Source of the DNA: Gracilimonas sp031581265
GTDB taxonomy: Bacteria; Bacteroidota; Rhodothermia; Balneolales; Balneolaceae
Length of the DNA: 64,000 nucleotides
Direction: 5' to 3'
Assembly: GCF_031581265.1 (NCBI RefSeq)
Contig: NZ_JAVLBQ010000004.1
Span: 61,542 to 125,541, forward strand
In this document: piece after piece, positions 61,819 through 64,000 of the stretch
Position numbering within the stretch: the stretch's first letter is position 1
How the letters are laid out: every line of letters starts with the position of its first letter
Notes under the pieces: model-generated
Database searches by the model: none
What the model was told of the DNA's origin: nothing
Seen by the model: the letters and a program-made list of their open reading frames with translations, nothing else
Program-made: the position numbers and the translations under genes

Positions 61819-63113
61819 TACTTTTTGGCTATCTTAGGAATGGTCTCTTCAAAAGCAGTCAGGGTGTTACTGATATCGTCAGACGTGAGTGCATTACTTA
61901 AAAAGAAAGCTTCAAACGGGGATGGAGGTAAATGCACCCCTCGTTTTAACATCCCATGGAAGATTTTTCCAAATAATTTTTTGTCAGTGCGATTGGCATC
62001 ATCAAATGTTTCTACCGGACCTTCACAGTAAAATACTCCTACCATTGAACCCACGCGGTTTATGGTATGGGGAATGTCATGCTCGCTGAGGATCTGTCCG
62101 ATGCCATTAGCTAATACCGAAGCTTTTTTCTCCAGCTCATCATACACCTGTGGATTCTCCTTCAACTTTTTAAGCAGCGTAAATCCGGCTGCCATCGCCA
62201 ACGGATTTCCGGATAAGGTTCCGGCCTGATAAACCGGCCCGGTTGGAGCCACGTAATCCATAATTTCTTCCTTACCGCCATATGCTCCTACCGGTAATCC
62301 CGCTCCGATAATTTTACCATAAGTCACCATGTCCGCCGTTACATCATACACTTTTTGTGCACCCTGAAAATCAACACGGAAACCGGTCATCACTTCGTCG
62401 AAGATGAGGACGATATCATACTGATCACAAAGTTCCCTTAGTCCCTTCAGAAATCCAATTTTTGGAGGAATACAGCCCATGTTACCGGCAATTGGTTCCA
62501 GGATGATGGCTGCCATATCATCTTTATTGGCTTCCACCAATTTCTTCACCGAATCCAAATCATTGTATTTGGCATTCAGCGTGTCTTTGGCAGTTCCTTC
62601 GGTTACGCCCGGACTGCTTGGCTCGCCCATCGTTAAGGCCCCACTTCCCGCTTCAATAAGAAAAGAATCTCCGTGTCCGTGATAATTTCCTTTAAACTTG
62701 ATGATTTTATTCTTCCCGGTATACCCACGTGCTACGCGGATGGCACTCATGGTAGCTTCGGTTCCGGAATTCACCATTCGGACTTTATCAACACCGGGCA
62801 CAGAATTAGTGATCAATTCTGCCATCTCCACTTCAAGCTTAGTTGGTGCACCAAATGAAGTGGAATTAACAGCTGTTTCCTGTACGGCTTTCACTACATC
62901 CGGGTCGGCATGTCCAAGTAACATTGGTCCCCACGAACTAATGTAGTCGATATATTTATTTCCGTCCTCATCCCATAAATATGCACCTTTCGCTTTAGTG
63001 ATAAAGATTGGCGTTCCACCTACACTGTTAAAGGCCCGAACCGGGGAATTCACTCCACCGGGAATGACTTTGGATGCACGTTCGTAGAGTTCTTTGCTTT
63101 TGGGGTAACTCAT
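61818..63113 (-). CDS. hemL: Glutamate-1-semialdehyde 2,1-aminomutase
   Basis: Converts glutamate-1-semialdehyde to 5-aminolevulinate in the C5 heme pathway. The ATG at 63113 (MSYPKSKELYERASKVIPGG) is preferred to the upstream TTG at 63134, which adds seven residues without family-like sequence. PLP-binding motifs are clear: NSGTEATMSAIRVARG, FDEVMTGFR and K267 in TYGKIIGAGLPVGAYGG. hemB lies just upstream in transcription order, as in many heme operons, but a ~300-bp repeat-rich region separates them. Confidence 0.95.
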   Translation of the reverse strand: MSYPKSKELYERASKVIPGGVNSPVRAFNSVGGTPIFITKAKGAYLWDEDGNKYIDYISSWGPMLLGHADPDVVKAVQETAVNSTSFGAPTKLEVEMAELITNSVPGVDKVRMVNSGTEATMSAIRVARGYTGKNKIIKFKGNYHGHGDSFLIEAGSGALTMGEPSSPGVTEGTAKDTLNAKYNDLDSVKKLVEANKDDMAAIILEPIAGNMGCIPPKIGFLKGLRELCDQYDIVLIFDEVMTGFRVDFQGAQKVYDVTADMVTYGKIIGAGLPVGAYGGKEEIMDYVAPTGPVYQAGTLSGNPLAMAAGFTLLKKLKENPQVYDELEKKASVLANGIGQILSEHDIPHTINRVGSMVGVFYCEGPVETFDDANRTDKKLFGKIFHGMLKRGVHLPPSPFEAFFLSNALTSDDISNTLTAFEETIPKIAKK

Positions 63114-63164
63114 GTATGTATAACTTGAATTCAATTAGATATTTATTCCATGCTTTTAAATAGT

Positions 63165-63323
63165 CTCCCCTTGAGGGGAGATAAATCAGTCAGTTGTTCC
63201 TGACTGATTTTGAGGGGTGTTGGCACCAAGGTATATAAAGTCATTTACCAAGCTCACTGCCCTTGGCTTACACCCTCCGCCAGAGTTCGTATTCACTCAC
63301 TCCGGCACCTCCCTCACGGGAGG
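63165..63323. repeat. Cluster of three perfect hairpins between hemB and hemL
   Basis: ctcccc/ggggag (63165-63180) with loop TTGA, aaatcagtcag/ctgactgattt (63183-63210) with loop TTGTTC, and cctccc/gggagg (63308-63323) with loop TCAC. The stretch between them contains GC-richer repeat-like sequence but no ORF. This is typical repeat debris; no T-run marks it as a terminator. Confidence 0.6.
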
Positions 63324-63365
63324 ACTTTACTTATTAATCGAACTTTCTGTTCCAAATGATTAACC

Positions 63366-63393
63366 TGGTTCCGCACGCTCTGCGTCGGAACCA
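63366..63393. repeat. Hairpin 3' of hemB, related in sequence to the five-hairpin repeats
   Basis: tggttccg (63366-63373) pairs with cggaacca (63386-63393), with an inner acgc/gcgt stem and a bulged C around loop TCT. It is preceded by taacc, as in repeat copies A-C (taacctcgttccg...), and lies directly 3' of the hemB stop. It looks like a single-hairpin relative. Confidence 0.6.
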
Positions 63394-63414
63394 ATTAAAC
63401 TCTGGAGAGGCAAA

Positions 63415-64000
63415 CTACTTATTTAAGATAAATTTCGCAGCCTCCTTCGCAAAGTAAGTCGCAATCAGATCGGCACCGGCCCGTTTGAAGGCCAGCAGTG
63501 ATTCCATCATCACTTCCTTTTCATTCAGCCAGCCCTTTTCGGCGGCAGCTTTGATCATTGCATATTCACCAGACACATTATAAACCGAAACCGGAATATT
63601 AAAATTCTGCTTCACAGCCCGGACTACATCCAAATAAGGCATACCCGGTTTAACCATCACAATATCCGCTCCTTCGTTGATGTCCAGTTCCACTTCGCGG
63701 AGTGCTTCATCTACATTGGCTGGATTCATCTGATAAGTTTTCTTGTCTCCAAATCCGGGAGCAGAGTCGAGCGCATCTCTGAATGGACCATAAAATGCAG
63801 AGGCATATTTAGCACTGTATGCCATGATTCCTGTGTTTTCAAACCCGGCTTCATCTAAAGCGTCCCTCATGGCACAAATTCGGCCATCCATCATATCAGA
63901 CGGAGCTAACATATCGGCACCGGCTTTGGCGTGACTCACTGCCATCTTTGCAAGCACCTCTACCGAAGGATCATTGACAATTTCTCCATCCTCCACAATA
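63415..64000 (-). CDS. hemB: Porphobilinogen synthase (5-aminolevulinate dehydratase), C-terminal part
   Basis: Condenses two 5-aminolevulinates to porphobilinogen. The N-terminal part is outside the window; the frame stays open to the right edge, so only ~195 residues are visible. The remaining motifs are typical HemB: GADMLAPSDMMDGR, the active-site lysine region AYSAKYASAFYGPF (one of the two Schiff-base lysines), ADIVMVKPGMPYLD and VYNVSGEYAMIK. It is on the minus strand with hemL downstream, consistent with a heme gene pair. Confidence 0.94.
   Translation of the reverse strand, partial: IVEDGEIVNDPSVEVLAKMAVSHAKAGADMLAPSDMMDGRICAMRDALDEAGFENTGIMAYSAKYASAFYGPFRDALDSAPGFGDKKTYQMNPANVDEALREVELDINEGADIVMVKPGMPYLDVVRAVKQNFNIPVSVYNVSGEYAMIKAAAEKGWLNEKEVMMESLLAFKRAGADLIATYFAKEAAKFILNK

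Overview
The window looks like a chromosomal segment of a moderately AT-rich, aerobic member of the FCB group, most likely Balneolota/Rhodothermota (Gracilimonas/Balneola-like). The reasons are: a caa3 oxidase whose subunit I carries the A2-type YSHPAVY motif, as in Rhodothermus; a type IX secretion (T9SS) block with PorU, PorV and a protein with a T9SS-type C-terminal sorting domain; several 6-bladed beta-propeller lipoproteins with a GxGPGE signature; a DUF4175 protein; and few clear Shine-Dalgarno sequences. Taxonomy is inferred from gene content only. I see no tRNA, rRNA, CRISPR array, phage or transposase gene.

Layout. 1-4.2 kb: end of an SCO assembly factor, then cytochrome oxidase subunits II, I, III and IV, closed by a strong terminator. 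4.3-15.4 kb: an MBL hydrolase, a large DUF4175 envelope protein, then a minus-strand run (HAD phosphatase, PMI-like cupin, BatA-like VWA protein, UDP-glucose dehydrogenase, an alpha/beta-hydrolase lacking its nucleophile, DinB-like protein, glutaryl-CoA dehydrogenase). 15.4-17.6 kb: an accessory patch of structured non-coding DNA around a Fic protein. 17.6-20.1 kb: two divergent beta-propeller lipoproteins. 20.1-33.4 kb: acyl-CoA dehydrogenase, a HEAT-like/cyclophilin lipoprotein divergent from lexA, rplU-rpmA, FAH-family enzyme, M23 peptidase, RidA, two TPR lipoproteins, a cystathionine synthase/lyase and a thiolase.

33.6-47.2 kb is a colinear envelope/secretion block: porU, porV, an M6-peptidase-like protein that has lost HExxH, a metallopeptidase/propeller/beta-barrel fusion, a DUF5683-like protein and a PASTA protein; rpe and phoH follow. 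49-51.6 kb holds an MBL protein, purine nucleoside phosphorylase and a FitAB/VapBC-type toxin-antitoxin pair flanked by two ~158-bp direct repeats.

51.8-55.7 kb is the most unusual part. Three copies of a ~147-bp element predicted to fold into five hairpins inside a closing stem each lie directly 3' of a minus-strand gene. Between them are two beta-propeller lipoproteins, a membrane-anchored thioredoxin-like protein and a 72-residue exported six-cysteine peptide, with a perfect hairpin between the peptide gene and the downstream propeller gene. 55.7-64 kb returns to housekeeping: an acyl-CoA carboxylase beta subunit with an acidic partner of unknown function, a CcmA-like ATPase, an M29 aminopeptidase, a VOC protein, a small helical protein, hemL and the C-terminal part of hemB, the last two separated by more hairpin repeats.
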